A DNA stretch of 40,340 bases from Pedobacter sp. ASV28 (lineage in GTDB: Bacteria; Bacteroidota; Bacteroidia; Sphingobacteriales; Sphingobacteriaceae). Of the stretch, positions 1 to 9,267 are shown piece by piece (the first letter of the stretch is position 1; the number at the start of each line of letters is the position of its first letter). The stretch lies in contig NZ_JAELTN010000046.1 in the NCBI RefSeq assembly GCF_016428855.1, positions 1-40,340 of the forward strand. The letters are read 5' to 3'. The position numbers and the translations under genes are program-made. Under the pieces are notes generated by a model. It ran no database searches. It had not been told where the DNA came from and worked only from the letters and a program-made list of their open reading frames with translations.

Positions 1-420
1 TTGGTGACCAGTTCTGATGCAGTTACACTTTCCAGTGGCTATGCTGCCAATACATCTAGTTCTGTAATTGCCGTTATATTAGGCGGGACCGATATTCCAT
101 TCCCAAATGCCCAAAACTTCACTTCGGGCATTACCGTTAATGGTACCAATAACACTTTTACCATTGCTAATGCAGGTCGGTATTTTATTAGTTATAATAT
201 CAATACCGCTGCTGCCTTGTTGATGAATTCGAGAATTATGCTAAATGGTTCTTCCCTTTCAGGTTCCGTAGTATCCCCTGGAATATCGATAAGTAATTTT
301 CATTCTAACATTATTACAAATGTAGCGGCCGGCTCTACACTTAGCGTACAGTTTTATGGTCTAATTGGGTCAGCAGTGCTTTCTGGCGACGCATCTATTT
401 CGATCATACGTCTGCAATAG
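1..420 (+). CDS. BclA/C1q-like C-terminal domain protein, partial
   Basis: This is the 3' end of a larger gene; the frame is open at base 1, so the TTG there is not necessarily the start. The 139 visible residues are rich in Ser, Thr, Asn, Gly and Ile and end in a beta-strand pattern typical of the BclA C-terminal / C1q-TNF-like jelly-roll: a segment around ITVNGTNNTFTIANAGRYFI, followed by alternating hydrophobic strands and a final ISIIRLQ. Such domains trimerise at the tip of collagen-like or phage-tail-like surface fibres. No Gly-X-Y repeat is visible because the upstream part lies outside the window. The next gene (606) is a secreted protein on the same strand. The domain assignment rests on the characteristic AGRYFISY motif; the biological role is unknown. 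Confidence 0.6.
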   Translation: MVTSSDAVTLSSGYAANTSSSVIAVILGGTDIPFPNAQNFTSGITVNGTNNTFTIANAGRYFISYNINTAAALLMNSRIMLNGSSLSGSVVSPGISISNFHSNIITNVAAGSTLSVQFYGLIGSAVLSGDASISIIRLQ

Positions 421-605
421 CATAATTTGTCCTGCTTTAACAGAAGTACAATATCACTAAAGACGATGTGTTATTGATGGCGGCATACAGTTGATTACAG
501 ACGGCCTTAACCTGATCCCTTATCCAGCGCTGAACACGACGACCAATCAGATTAGCAAATAAGGGCCGGAAGTCCGTAATAGATTAATCATTAAACCAGA
601 AAACC

Positions 606-1610
606 ATGATGTTTTATAAAAAGACCATATATTCGCTTTTGCTCCTAGCCATAGGTAATGGCGCATTTGCACAGCTGTCTACAGGGTCAGACGGCCTATT
701 TATAATGAGCGGTACTACTGTAAGTAGTGATGGGCTAGTACTGCAGCCCTCTACCGATCTTACCATTAGCAGTACAACAATAGAGAAATCGGGTATAGCA
801 GTCAGCAGTAGTAATGGAAACAGTATTAACCGGGTATACACATTCAGTAGTCCTATAACATTTACAGGTAATATAGGCCTGTACTACTTAGATGAGGAAC
901 TAAATGGAAATACTGCATCCTTATTATCTATTCTCTATAAGAAAAACCCTACGGGTTATGTGACCACTACAAACAATAATATAGATCTCGCTAATAAGCT
1001 GGTTACACAGTCGATAAATAACGTATCAATGTTACTGTTAACAGCTATCAACAGTTATGTAACGTTACCCGTTGAGGTTAAAAACTTCGCTGCAGCTGCA
1101 GTGAACAACCATGTTAAACTTACCTGGGAAACCCTGTCCGAAAAAGACCACGATTACTTTGAAGTGGAACGTTCTACTAATGGCAAAACCTTTACTTCAT
1201 TGACCAAGATTAAAGGGGAAATAAATGTTAATGCCAAAGCATATGAGACATTTGATTATAGTCCTGCGTTTGGAGACAACTACTACAGATTGTTACAATA
1301 CGATAAAGATGGCAAAAAAACAGACTTTGGCACTAGAAATGTGAAGTTTAAGCTGTCTGAAGATGTCGCCATTAAAATCTTTCCCAATCCAATTGCAAGA
1401 GAGATCAATATCAAACTGAACAACGGCAAACAGGAAGATTTGGAGGTTTCTTTATTTACGCTTAGCGGACAGCTTATTCATCAAGAGCAAATAAAAGCAA
1501 AAGATGACACCTACTTTCTTTTATTAAACAAAAAGCCAGCCTCTGGACTTTACCTGTTAAAGGTAAAGGGCAAAAGCATCAACCACAGTGCAAAAGTACT
1601 GGTACTATAA
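606..1610 (+). CDS. Secreted protein with type IX secretion sorting domain
   Basis: This 334-residue protein starts with a Sec signal peptide (MMFYKKTIYSLLLLAIGNGAFA, cleavage after about residue 22). A Ser/Thr/Asn-rich beta domain follows (about 23-150), then a segment beginning LPVEVKNFAA (about 155-240) of the kind that precedes T9SS tails. The last ~80 residues are a type A C-terminal sorting domain: IFPNPIAREINI, then SLFTLSGQLIHQ, then SGLYLLKVKG, ending KVLVL. In Bacteroidota this domain directs export across the outer membrane by the Por/Gld type IX system and attachment to the surface. The protein has no recognisable catalytic domain. It is followed at once by a strong terminator, so transcription ends here. 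Confidence is high for export and low for function. Confidence 0.85.
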   Translation: MMFYKKTIYSLLLLAIGNGAFAQLSTGSDGLFIMSGTTVSSDGLVLQPSTDLTISSTTIEKSGIAVSSSNGNSINRVYTFSSPITFTGNIGLYYLDEELNGNTASLLSILYKKNPTGYVTTTNNNIDLANKLVTQSINNVSMLLLTAINSYVTLPVEVKNFAAAAVNNHVKLTWETLSEKDHDYFEVERSTNGKTFTSLTKIKGEINVNAKAYETFDYSPAFGDNYYRLLQYDKDGKKTDFGTRNVKFKLSEDVAIKIFPNPIAREINIKLNNGKQEDLEVSLFTLSGQLIHQEQIKAKDDTYFLLLNKKPASGLYLLKVKGKSINHSAKVLVL

Positions 1611-1613
1611 TAA

Positions 1614-1653
1614 AAAATATTCTTACCCCCTAAAATTGGGGTAAGAATATTTT
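1614..1653. terminator. Bidirectional intrinsic terminator
   Basis: A perfect 16-bp inverted repeat (1614-1629 pairing with 1638-1653, 8-nt loop) has the sequence AAAATATTCTTACCCC on its left arm. It carries A-rich sequence on one side and T-rich on the other, so it can stop transcription from both the + gene ending at 1610 and the - efflux operon ending at 1745. Confidence 0.9.
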
Positions 1654-1744
1654 ATTTTCAAACACTTGGGAAAGCACCACATGATAGCGCCTCCGCTGTC
1701 CATTCATGAGAACAAAAGCTGGAATAAGCTACTTATGATTTAGA

Positions 1745-3157
1745 TTATTCTACGCCACCACCAAGCGCTCGATATAAATCAATCTTGGCATCGCACTTCT
1801 CTTTTTGGATAGCAATCACATCCAGTTCATTTTGCAAGGCATTATTTTGAGCAACGATCACTTCTAAATAAGTAGACATACCGTTCTTATACAATAACAT
1901 TGCATTTTTTACTCCTTTAGCTAAAGCAACTTTTCTTTCATTTACGAGGAATAAACGCTCGTCAGCAAATTTGGATTTCACCATCGCATCAGCAACCTCT
2001 CCTACCGCAAGCATCATCGATTGACGAAACTGTTCAACTGATTTTTCCTGCTCCAATTTAGCCACTTCATAGCTAGTCCTCAATGCTTTCTTTCTAAAAA
2101 TAGGCTGTGCAATGTTTCCGCCAATATTTTTCACCAGCGAACCTGGTAAATCAAACCAGTTGCTAAACTGGAAAGAGTTAACCCCAACAGAAGGCGTAAT
2201 ACTTAAACTCGGATACATTGCAGCCTTTGATAATCCGGTATTTGCATTGGCAGCGACTACTGCATATTCTGCCGATTTAAGATCTGGCCTTCGGCTTAAA
2301 AGCTTAGCAGGCACCCCTTGAGGAAAAACATCGTTCAAATCATCCATTTTAAAAGCCAGGTTTCTAGCTATATTTTTAGGGTAATCGCCACATAAGATGC
2401 TTAGTGCATTTTCCTGCACAGCAATGTTCTGCTTAGCCAAAGGAACTAACAATTCTGCTGTTTTCTTTTGTGCTACTGCCTGCTCTACAGCTAACGAGTT
2501 TACCTGAGCAGCATTATATTGCAACTTAATCATCCTTAATGTACTATCACTTAAGGAAATATTGCGTTCGGCAACTCTCAACTGCTCATCAAGTGATAAT
2601 AAATTATAGTAAGCTTGTGCCACCTGTGCTATAATTCTCGTTTTTAAGGCACTCAGGTTCTCTTTCTGTGCAAAATAATTAGCTCTTGCAGCATCTTTCT
2701 GCATTTTGGCCTTGCCCCAAATATCGGCCTCCCATGACAATGCCAGTGTAGCACTATAATCGTCCATATAGCTTGTACCGATAAACTGCTGGCTTAGCGA
2801 GCCATTTAATGAATTTTTCGATTGGTAAGCCCTTGAAGCACCCAGTGTTAAATCCAATGTAGGCAGTAGACCCAATTTAGCTTGCTTAAATGACAAGTCC
2901 AATTGCTCCATGTTTAATATAGCTACCGAAACATCCTTATTTTTCTCCAAAGCCTGATCAATAAGTTCAACTAACTGCTTATCTTTAAAAAAGGTTCTCC
3001 AAGGCAACAATATGGTATCTCCAGTTAGCGCTACTGGACTACGGTAAGCTTCTGGAAGCGATAGATCTGGACGCTGGTATTTCTTCCCTACAGCACATGA
3101 GGCAAGTGTAAGTGACATCACCGCACCGATGATGATATGATTAAAAACTAACTTCAT
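1745..3157 (-). CDS. Efflux RND outer-membrane factor (TolC/OprM/NodT family)
   Basis: This 470-residue outer-membrane channel is the third gene of the efflux operon. The N-terminus is a lipoprotein signal (SLTLASCAVGKKYQRPDLS, lipobox LASC), as in OprM-type factors. The body has the family's pseudo-duplicated TolC repeats: coiled helices around LDLTLGASRAYQSKNSL and SWEADIWGKAKMQKDAARAN in the first half, and RRPDLKSAEYAVVAANANTG and MLLYKNGMSTYLEVIVAQN in the second. These match the conserved RPDL and Y-x-NG-x-S/T-x-Y-L-E-V motifs. The length is usual for the family. It lies only 2 nt after the pump gene, so the two are translated together. It is expected to form a trimeric outer-membrane and periplasmic exit duct for the AcrB-like pump upstream. 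Confidence 0.95.
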   Translation of the reverse strand: MKLVFNHIIIGAVMSLTLASCAVGKKYQRPDLSLPEAYRSPVALTGDTILLPWRTFFKDKQLVELIDQALEKNKDVSVAILNMEQLDLSFKQAKLGLLPTLDLTLGASRAYQSKNSLNGSLSQQFIGTSYMDDYSATLALSWEADIWGKAKMQKDAARANYFAQKENLSALKTRIIAQVAQAYYNLLSLDEQLRVAERNISLSDSTLRMIKLQYNAAQVNSLAVEQAVAQKKTAELLVPLAKQNIAVQENALSILCGDYPKNIARNLAFKMDDLNDVFPQGVPAKLLSRRPDLKSAEYAVVAANANTGLSKAAMYPSLSITPSVGVNSFQFSNWFDLPGSLVKNIGGNIAQPIFRKKALRTSYEVAKLEQEKSVEQFRQSMMLAVGEVADAMVKSKFADERLFLVNERKVALAKGVKNAMLLYKNGMSTYLEVIVAQNNALQNELDVIAIQKEKCDAKIDLYRALGGGVE

Positions 3158-3159
3158 AA

Positions 3160-6100
3160 TTAATGATTTAATTCTGGCTGGGTCAATACACGTTTTCCCG
3201 AAACCTTTTCCTGTAAAAATTGAAACAACATGTACAACAACGGAATGACAAATACACCGAAAACAACTCCAGTTAACATCCCCATAGCCGCACCTGTACT
3301 AATAGACCTATTGCCCATTGCCGACCCTCCCGTAGCGATCATTAAAGGAATCATACCCACAATAAAAGCAAGGGAAGTCATGATAATTGGCCTCAATCTA
3401 GATTTTGCCCCTTCAATGGCCGCATCTTTAATAGACAGCCCAGAAGCTCTACGTTGAACTGCGAATTCCACAATCAGAATGGCATTCTTGGCCAATAGGC
3501 CGACCAACATGATCAATCCTACCTGAACATAGATATTATTGTCTAGACCAATAGCCTTAATAGCAGCAAAAGCGCCTAAAATCCCTGTTGGAATAGATAG
3601 CAATACTGCTAATGGCAATAAATAGCTTTCGTATTGTGCCGCCAAAAGGAAATACACAAACAATAAACAAAGTGAAAGTATCACCATGGTCTGTGCTCCA
3701 GAAGACTTCTCTTCCAAACTCAAACCTGTCCATTCGTACCCATAATCTGCCGGCAGTTTACTCAATACATTTTGCTCTAGATTATCCATGATATCGCCAC
3801 TGCTAGAACCTGGTAAAGGCATTACATTAATGGTTAGGGCATTATAAAGGTTATACCTACTCATCGATTCCGGACCGTAAACTTTATTTAAGGTGACCAA
3901 GCCTTTTACGGGAACCATTTGGTTTACATCATTTCTTACAAAGATTTCGTTAAACGCATCTTCATCTGTTCTAAAAATACCATCAGCCTTGATGCTTACC
4001 CTATAGAATTTTCCAAATCTGGTAAAATTTAAGCTTTGATCTCCAGAGAAATACATTTGAATGGTTTGCATAATATCGTTTACACTTAGGCCCATCTGGC
4101 TTGCCTTGTCCTCATCTACCTCTAGCTCAAACTGCGGAAAATCTGCCCTAAAAGTGGTATAAGCATACTGCACTCCCGGTTGCTGCATAATCTGTCCCAT
4201 CACTTTATCGGCCATTGCTTTTAAGGCGGCGGCATCTTTCCCCGTTTTATCTTGCAGCACGATTTCTGCACCATTGGCCACTCCATAACCTTCTACTGGC
4301 GGCATTCTAAACACCATTACAGCACCTTCTTTAATGGTAGCTAACTGTGCCGAAATGTTCGCTGTAATCTGATCGATATCTTTTATCGCACCACGGTCCT
4401 TTTTATCTTTTAGTTTCACAAAGCCCAAACCGTAGGCAGGACTTGCACTATTGGACAAGATATTGAAACCTGTAATATTGGCAACCGTTTTTACCGCCTC
4501 GTTATCCTTAAATATCTTATCTATTTTTTTCGCTACCTCTGTAGTACGATCTAAGGCTGTACCTGGAGGCATGCTTAAACTGAATACCATAAAGCTATCG
4601 TCTTCCATGGGCACGAAACTTTTAGGTGTACTTGTCATTAAGAAGATAGCTACTGCACTAACCACTACTGTTAAGCCAGCGCCCAGCCATTTCTTCTGAA
4701 TAAGGAACCTCAATCCTTTGATGTATTTATTCGTTAAATTATCAAAACCTGCGTTAAATGCGGTGAAAAAGCGTTTCTTAAAACCATGTTTTGTCGGCTG
4801 ATTTCCGTGTTCGTTAGAATGATTGTTTTTCAACAACAAAGCGCAAAGTGCGGGTGTTAATGTCAATGCGTTTATTGCCGAAATAATAATAGCGATAGCC
4901 AGGGTGTAAGCAAATTGCTTGTAAAAAATACCCGAAGAGCCGGTCATAAATCCGATGGGGATAAACACCGCCGACATGACCAAGGTAATAGAAATTACGG
5001 CTCCGGTAATTTCGCCCATGGCACTGTGCGTAGCCTCTTTTCCCGAAAGATTGGAACCTTCCATTTTACTGTGCACCGCTTCTACCACTACAATGGCATC
5101 ATCTACCACAATACCAATGGCCAGCACCAATGCAAATAGCGTAAGGATATTAATCGTAAATCCAAAAACCAATAAGAAAAAGAACGTACCGATAATTGCC
5201 ACCGGAACCGCAATAGCAGGGATAATGGTAGATCGGAAATCTTGCAAGAATAAAAACACAACGATGAACACTAGAATAAAGGCTTCAATCAATGTAGTTT
5301 TTACCTGACTGGTCGCTTCATCCAATCGTTCTTTAGTACTCATCAACTTACTAAAACCAATACCCGGAGGAAAAGACTTTGAGGCTTTTTCCAGCTCTGC
5401 ATTTACACCAATTTCTATGGCATTGGCATTAGAGCCTGTAGTTTGTAATATCGCTGCCGTAACTGCATTTCTTCCATTAGATGTACTGTTACCCCCATAA
5501 TATATAGAGCCAAATTCAATTCTGGCGATATCTTTCAAACGAACCAACTCGCCTCCATTACGCTTAACAATAATATTTTCGTATTGTGAGGTTTGGTTCT
5601 TTTTGCCCTTATAACGCATTACATATTCCAAAGGCGCATCTGATTCGGCTCCTAACTTTCCAGGTGCCGCTTCTACACTTTGCCGGGCAATGGCTGTATT
5701 AACATCAGTTGGTATCAGCCCGTAGCTGGCCATCTTGTGTGGGTTAAGCCAAACACGCATCGAGTAATCCTTTGCCCCAAACAACTGCACTTGCCCCACC
5801 CCAGGTACCCTTTTTAGCTGGGGAACAACATTGATGTTTATGTAGTTTTGCAAAAACAGTTCGTCATATTTCTTATTGTCTTCGGCAAAAACGTCGAATA
5901 CCATGATCATACTGTTCTGTTGTTTAGAGGTAGTCAACCCCATTTGTATAACTTCCTGCGGAAGTATTGGCGTAGCTTGCTGTACCCTGTTCTGCACATT
6001 TACGGCTGCTTGATCTGGATTAACGCCCTGCTTAAAAATTACGGAAATAGAAAAAGAACCGTCGTTACTGGCGGTCGATTTGATATATTCCATTTGCTCT

Positions 6101-6315
6101 ACGCCATTAATCTGTTCTTCGAGCGGCGTTACCACCGACCTGATTACCGACTCACTATTACCTCCAGGATAACTTCCAGTTACGGTTACCGTTGGTGGTG
6201 AAATATCTGGGAACCTGGTTACCGGTAATCTCGTTAACCCAATAATGCCCAATATCACGAGCACTACCGAGATTACCGTGGCCAATACTGGCCTATCTAT
6301 GATTTTCTTTAACAT
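3160..6315 (-). CDS. HAE1-family RND multidrug efflux pump (AcrB-like)
   Basis: This 1051-residue inner-membrane proton/drug antiporter is the normal length for AcrB/MexB. It begins with the first membrane helix (VLATVISVVLVILGIIGL) and the signature RLPVTRFPDISPPTVTVTGSYPG, followed by the porter domains. The proton-relay pair Asp-Asp in TM4 lies near residues 407-408 (LAIGIVVDDAIVVVEAV), and the essential TM10 lysine is in GLLAKNAILIVEFAVQRR. Two repeats of six helices plus large periplasmic loops are evident. It is expected to assemble as a trimer with the adaptor upstream and the outer-membrane factor downstream. The substrate cannot be told from sequence. Genes are tightly packed (32 nt after the adaptor), which supports one operon. 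Confidence 0.96.
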   Translation of the reverse strand: MLKKIIDRPVLATVISVVLVILGIIGLTRLPVTRFPDISPPTVTVTGSYPGGNSESVIRSVVTPLEEQINGVEQMEYIKSTASNDGSFSISVIFKQGVNPDQAAVNVQNRVQQATPILPQEVIQMGLTTSKQQNSMIMVFDVFAEDNKKYDELFLQNYININVVPQLKRVPGVGQVQLFGAKDYSMRVWLNPHKMASYGLIPTDVNTAIARQSVEAAPGKLGAESDAPLEYVMRYKGKKNQTSQYENIIVKRNGGELVRLKDIARIEFGSIYYGGNSTSNGRNAVTAAILQTTGSNANAIEIGVNAELEKASKSFPPGIGFSKLMSTKERLDEATSQVKTTLIEAFILVFIVVFLFLQDFRSTIIPAIAVPVAIIGTFFFLLVFGFTINILTLFALVLAIGIVVDDAIVVVEAVHSKMEGSNLSGKEATHSAMGEITGAVISITLVMSAVFIPIGFMTGSSGIFYKQFAYTLAIAIIISAINALTLTPALCALLLKNNHSNEHGNQPTKHGFKKRFFTAFNAGFDNLTNKYIKGLRFLIQKKWLGAGLTVVVSAVAIFLMTSTPKSFVPMEDDSFMVFSLSMPPGTALDRTTEVAKKIDKIFKDNEAVKTVANITGFNILSNSASPAYGLGFVKLKDKKDRGAIKDIDQITANISAQLATIKEGAVMVFRMPPVEGYGVANGAEIVLQDKTGKDAAALKAMADKVMGQIMQQPGVQYAYTTFRADFPQFELEVDEDKASQMGLSVNDIMQTIQMYFSGDQSLNFTRFGKFYRVSIKADGIFRTDEDAFNEIFVRNDVNQMVPVKGLVTLNKVYGPESMSRYNLYNALTINVMPLPGSSSGDIMDNLEQNVLSKLPADYGYEWTGLSLEEKSSGAQTMVILSLCLLFVYFLLAAQYESYLLPLAVLLSIPTGILGAFAAIKAIGLDNNIYVQVGLIMLVGLLAKNAILIVEFAVQRRASGLSIKDAAIEGAKSRLRPIIMTSLAFIVGMIPLMIATGGSAMGNRSISTGAAMGMLTGVVFGVFVIPLLYMLFQFLQEKVSGKRVLTQPELNH

Positions 6316-6347
6316 AAAATTCTTTTAAAACAATGTGAGTTTCTGGA

Positions 6348-7466
6348 CTATTTCTTAACCATTGTAGGTACTACTTTCATTCCTTCGGCTAAGGCATCAA
6401 TGCTATTGATCGCAATTTTTTCACCTTTGGCTACACCAGATTTTACGATATAGTGGTCTCCCGACCTGCCCTCAATTTCGATGGCTTTCATGGCCACTTT
6501 GCTACTATCTGCCAACGTGAAGACAAAGAATTTATCCTGCACATCTTTAACACTTGCCATTGGTATTACCAAAGCCTCTTTCATTTGTTTAGTAATGATG
6601 ATACGTCCAGCACCACCAGACCTTAACAATTTATCTGGGTTAGAAAAAACTGCTTTTAAAGCAATGCTTCCTGTGCTACGCTCTATATTTCCACTGGCAA
6701 ACTCCAGCTTACCTTTGTGCGCATAAGCTTGTCCATCGGCCATAATGAGGCTAACGGTATTCATGCCTGCATCCGTTTTACGATCTCTATTGAATGCAAT
6801 AAAATCTGCCTCGCTCATTGAAAAATACACCAATACCTGATCTATTTCCGAAAGGGTGGTTAATGGAATGGCATCGGCGGGAGTTACTAAATTTCCTGCC
6901 CTGTTGGGTATTCTGCCAATATATCCGCTCACAGGTGCTTTAATGACAGCAAAATCTGCATTGATTTGCGAAGAACCTAAGGCAGCTTTTGCTTGAGCAA
7001 CCTGTGCTGTAGCGGCTTCATAATTGGCTTCTGCCGTTTTTAACTGAATATCAGAAACCACTTTTTCAGCTACTAATGGCCTAATTTTCTCTATTTCAAT
7101 TTTTGCAGTAGCTTGTGCCGCCAAAGCAGATTTTAAAGTCGCCCGACTGTTGTTGATTTGCTCATTGAAGACATCGCCCTTAATTCTGAACAATGATTGC
7201 CCTTTTTTTACATAGTCACCTTCTTTTACATAAATTGCTTCCAAGTAACCAGATACTTGGGCTTTAATTTCTACATTTACTGTACCCTCAATCATACCTG
7301 GATAACGTTTTTCGATAGCAGCATCTGTAGGATCAAGTGTGATAAAGTCTGTATTAACAGGCTGCACTTCATAACCTTGCGGTGCTTGACCGCAGGCAGC
7401 AAACACTAACGAAACTGTTAGCATAAGCCAATATGCACCTCTCTCTTTTTTATGTTTTTGTACCAT
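6348..7466 (-). CDS. RND efflux periplasmic adaptor (membrane fusion protein), lipoprotein
   Basis: This is the first gene of the efflux operon and encodes the AcrA/MexA-type adaptor joining pump and outer-membrane channel. The preferred ATG at 7466 gives MVQKHKKERGAYWLMLTVSL followed by VFAACGQ, an ideal basic-hydrophobic-lipobox signal (Cys as lipid anchor). The frame stays open to a TTG at 7523 and another ATG at 7499, but these add an implausible N-terminus. Domains in order are: a lipoyl/barrel-sandwich half (GTVNVEIKAQVSGYLEAIYV, then EGDYVKKGQSLFRI); a coiled-coil hairpin (about residues 80-155); the second lipoyl half (VIKAPVSGYIGRIPNRAGNL); a beta-barrel with the SEADFIAFNR region; and a membrane-proximal domain. 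Three phased direct repeats, likely LytTR regulator sites, lie upstream at 7645-7700. Confidence 0.93.
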   Translation of the reverse strand: MVQKHKKERGAYWLMLTVSLVFAACGQAPQGYEVQPVNTDFITLDPTDAAIEKRYPGMIEGTVNVEIKAQVSGYLEAIYVKEGDYVKKGQSLFRIKGDVFNEQINNSRATLKSALAAQATAKIEIEKIRPLVAEKVVSDIQLKTAEANYEAATAQVAQAKAALGSSQINADFAVIKAPVSGYIGRIPNRAGNLVTPADAIPLTTLSEIDQVLVYFSMSEADFIAFNRDRKTDAGMNTVSLIMADGQAYAHKGKLEFASGNIERSTGSIALKAVFSNPDKLLRSGGAGRIIITKQMKEALVIPMASVKDVQDKFFVFTLADSSKVAMKAIEIEGRSGDHYIVKSGVAKGEKIAINSIDALAEGMKVVPTMVKK

Positions 7467-7644
7467 TTCTAATAAAATTTTCGGTGCAAAAAGAAACATA
7501 ACTAACCGTTGTTTGAGCTTCAAAATGTCTGAACTGGATAAATCAGTATCCGAAACGAAATTACAACGATCTCAACCGTAAAATCAGTACTAGAGCATTA
7601 ATGGAGGCAATAATCACACTTGCATCTACCATATTCTCCAGTCA

Positions 7645-7700
7645 ACGTTTCGGTAAACATACGTCTACATTTGGGAAACGATTTTATACGTTTGGGAAAG
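7645..7700 (+). promoter_or_regulatory. Three phased direct repeats, candidate LytTR operator
   Basis: ACGTTTCGGTAAAC begins at 7645, ACATTTGGGAAAC at 7667 and ACGTTTGGGAAAG at 7688, giving steps of 22 and 21 bp, or two DNA turns. LytTR-domain regulators are known to bind direct repeats with about this spacing. A second pair with the same core and a 21-bp step precedes the kinase gene of the LytTR system at 11188-11221. Regulation of the efflux operon and/or Usp gene by that system is inference. Confidence 0.6.
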
Positions 7701-7805
7701 TTTAAATCCTAAAAACAGAGATTGCTATTTTAGTTTTACAACATCAAATAAATTTCCCGTTAATTCTATTTGGTTCGTTTTAGTTTTAATCAATTACACA
7801 CAAAT

Positions 7806-7837
7806 AAAACCGCTATGCTTTAATTGCTAGCGGTTTT
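7806..7837 (+). terminator. Terminator-like hairpin in the leader of the Usp gene
   Basis: AAAACCGCTA (7806-7815) and TAGCGGTTTT (7828-7837) form a perfect 10-bp stem with a 12-nt loop, followed by TTTTTAA. It ends only 35 nt before the Usp start codon, too close for a full promoter in between. It therefore probably lies in the 5' UTR as an attenuator or a read-through barrier. Confidence 0.6.
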
Positions 7838-7872
7838 TAATTCGTTCTAAACATCTCAAAAATCCATCAGAT

Positions 7873-8682
7873 ATGAAAACCATCATTGTAGCTACCGATT
7901 TTTCTGCAGAAGCAGATAACGCCATGACTTACGCCGCAGCAGCAGCTGCCGAAAAGGGATACAAAATTGTACTCTATAACCTTTATAACACTTCGATCCA
8001 TGCCATGAATGCCCGTTTATCAGGCAGTGAAATAGACCGGATCTATGAATGGCAACGGGCAAAACAAAAGGAAATGGCCAACATGATCGGCGAAATTTAC
8101 GACATCGATACAGCTGTATACTTCGCCTCTGGCAGTTTCTACGACGAGCTTTTAGCCTGCATACAATTACACAGTGCAGATTTGGTGGTTATGGGAATGG
8201 CAGAAAAGTCGCTAGAACAAGACCTGCTTGGCAATACGACCACTGAAGTCATTCACCGATTAAAATTTCCCATTTTAAGCATACCACTAAACGCCAAGTA
8301 CAAAAGTATTAAGCATATTCTTTTTGCCTGCGACATTTCACGGGGTGTGCATCGTAAAATCTTAGATAACGTACATGATTTCGCCAGTGATTTCGGGGCC
8401 ACTGTAGAGGTTTTCCATGTGAGACAAAAAGCCGAAGAAATTTCCAGACAACAGGAATTAGATTTATTAGATTGTTCACTAGCGGAAGTTGAACACTATT
8501 ACAAACAGGTAGAATCTTCGGAGATCATCAAGGCTATAGCACATGAAATTGTAGCTTCAAAAACTGATCTCCTGATTATGGTCCCTTACCGATATGGCTT
8601 TTGGCAAAGTTTGCTCCATAAAAGTAAAACCAGGGTAATGGCTTCCGGCAACAGTGTCCCTCTGCTTTCTCTTCCTTTATAA
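7873..8682 (+). CDS. Universal stress protein, two tandem UspA domains
   Basis: The 269 residues hold two Usp folds (about 1-135 and 145-269), the usual arrangement in Bacteroidota. The first opens with MKTIIVATDFSAEADNAMTY and contains LVVMGMAEKSLEQDLLGNTT, close to the ATP-binding G-2x-G-9x-G(S/T) pattern but imperfect. The second opens with KHILFACDIS, is more divergent and lacks a clear nucleotide-binding motif. Such proteins are cytoplasmic and accumulate during stress or growth arrest. The gene is divergent from the efflux operon and 21 nt ahead of a TetR-like regulator on the same strand, so the three units may respond to the same envelope or toxin stress. That link is inference. Confidence 0.9.
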   Translation: MKTIIVATDFSAEADNAMTYAAAAAAEKGYKIVLYNLYNTSIHAMNARLSGSEIDRIYEWQRAKQKEMANMIGEIYDIDTAVYFASGSFYDELLACIQLHSADLVVMGMAEKSLEQDLLGNTTTEVIHRLKFPILSIPLNAKYKSIKHILFACDISRGVHRKILDNVHDFASDFGATVEVFHVRQKAEEISRQQELDLLDCSLAEVEHYYKQVESSEIIKAIAHEIVASKTDLLIMVPYRYGFWQSLLHKSKTRVMASGNSVPLLSLPL

Positions 8683-8703
8683 AATCACTAAACCACACAG
8701 TAA

Positions 8704-9267
8704 ATGAAAAGCAATATCCTCATTGAAGATCCAAATATGGATATACAGACCAGCATTATCATTGCTGGCGAGCAGTTATTTCTTCGATATGGCATTAGGT
8801 CTGTAAGTATCAATGATATTTCCAGTAGCTTAGGCATTTCAAAACACCTATTTTACACGTATTTCCCAGATAAATCTGCCTTGCTAAATGAGGTATGCAA
8901 ACGAAAAATAGATGAAGCTTTCCTAAAACTAAAGAGAAACCAGCATATGGGGAGTGCCTTGCAAGAAGCCGAGTTCCTTTTCGAAGAAATATCAAATTTC
9001 AACAGTTACTTTTCTGCATTGTTTTTTAGAGACCTCGAATTAAAATACCCCTACATTTACCAATTGTTTGCCGACTTTAAAATACACCTTATAGAAGAAG
9101 TGTTCGCCTTGAACATTCAACAAGGAATTATTCAAGGGGTTTACCGTTCAGATACACAAGTAGTCATGATGTCCAGGTTATGGTTTGATCTGATTACGTA
9201 TGCTTATCAATACGGATATCCATTAAGCATAGTAAAGCAGCATTTCATTAGGGGTCTATTGGTATAG
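8704..9267 (+). CDS. TetR/AcrR-family transcriptional regulator
   Basis: This 187-residue regulator has an N-terminal TetR helix-turn-helix at about residues 18-63. It reads AGEQLFLRYGIRSVSINDIS, then LGISKHLFYTYFPDKSALLN, the family hallmark. The C-terminal ligand/dimer part (about 70-187) is helical and divergent, so no ligand can be named. The start at 8704 gives a short N-terminal extension before the helical domain; Met13 (8740) is an alternative. It follows the Usp gene by 21 nt and is probably co-transcribed. A natural hypothesis is control of the nearby RND operon, as AcrR does, but no palindromic TetR operator was identified. Its TAG stop directly abuts the stop of the convergent LytTR gene. 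Confidence 0.88.
   Translation: MKSNILIEDPNMDIQTSIIIAGEQLFLRYGIRSVSINDISSSLGISKHLFYTYFPDKSALLNEVCKRKIDEAFLKLKRNQHMGSALQEAEFLFEEISNFNSYFSALFFRDLELKYPYIYQLFADFKIHLIEEVFALNIQQGIIQGVYRSDTQVVMMSRLWFDLITYAYQYGYPLSIVKQHFIRGLLV

Larger units (their letters stand above)
7467..7872. other. Divergent regulatory region between efflux operon and Usp gene
   Basis: No gene is evident in about 400 bases. The region holds three phased direct repeats (7645-7700) and a terminator-like hairpin (7806-7837), described separately. It must contain the start sites of both the leftward efflux operon and the rightward Usp-TetR pair. I could not assign a convincing complete -33/-7 promoter; TAATTTCG read leftward (7562-7555) is one imperfect -7 candidate. 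Confidence 0.6.

Noticed and set aside
1662..1674. ACACTTGGGAAAG resembling the LytTR repeat core
   Set aside because: A single copy with no partner 21-22 bp away, lying in a convergent intergenic region; probably chance.
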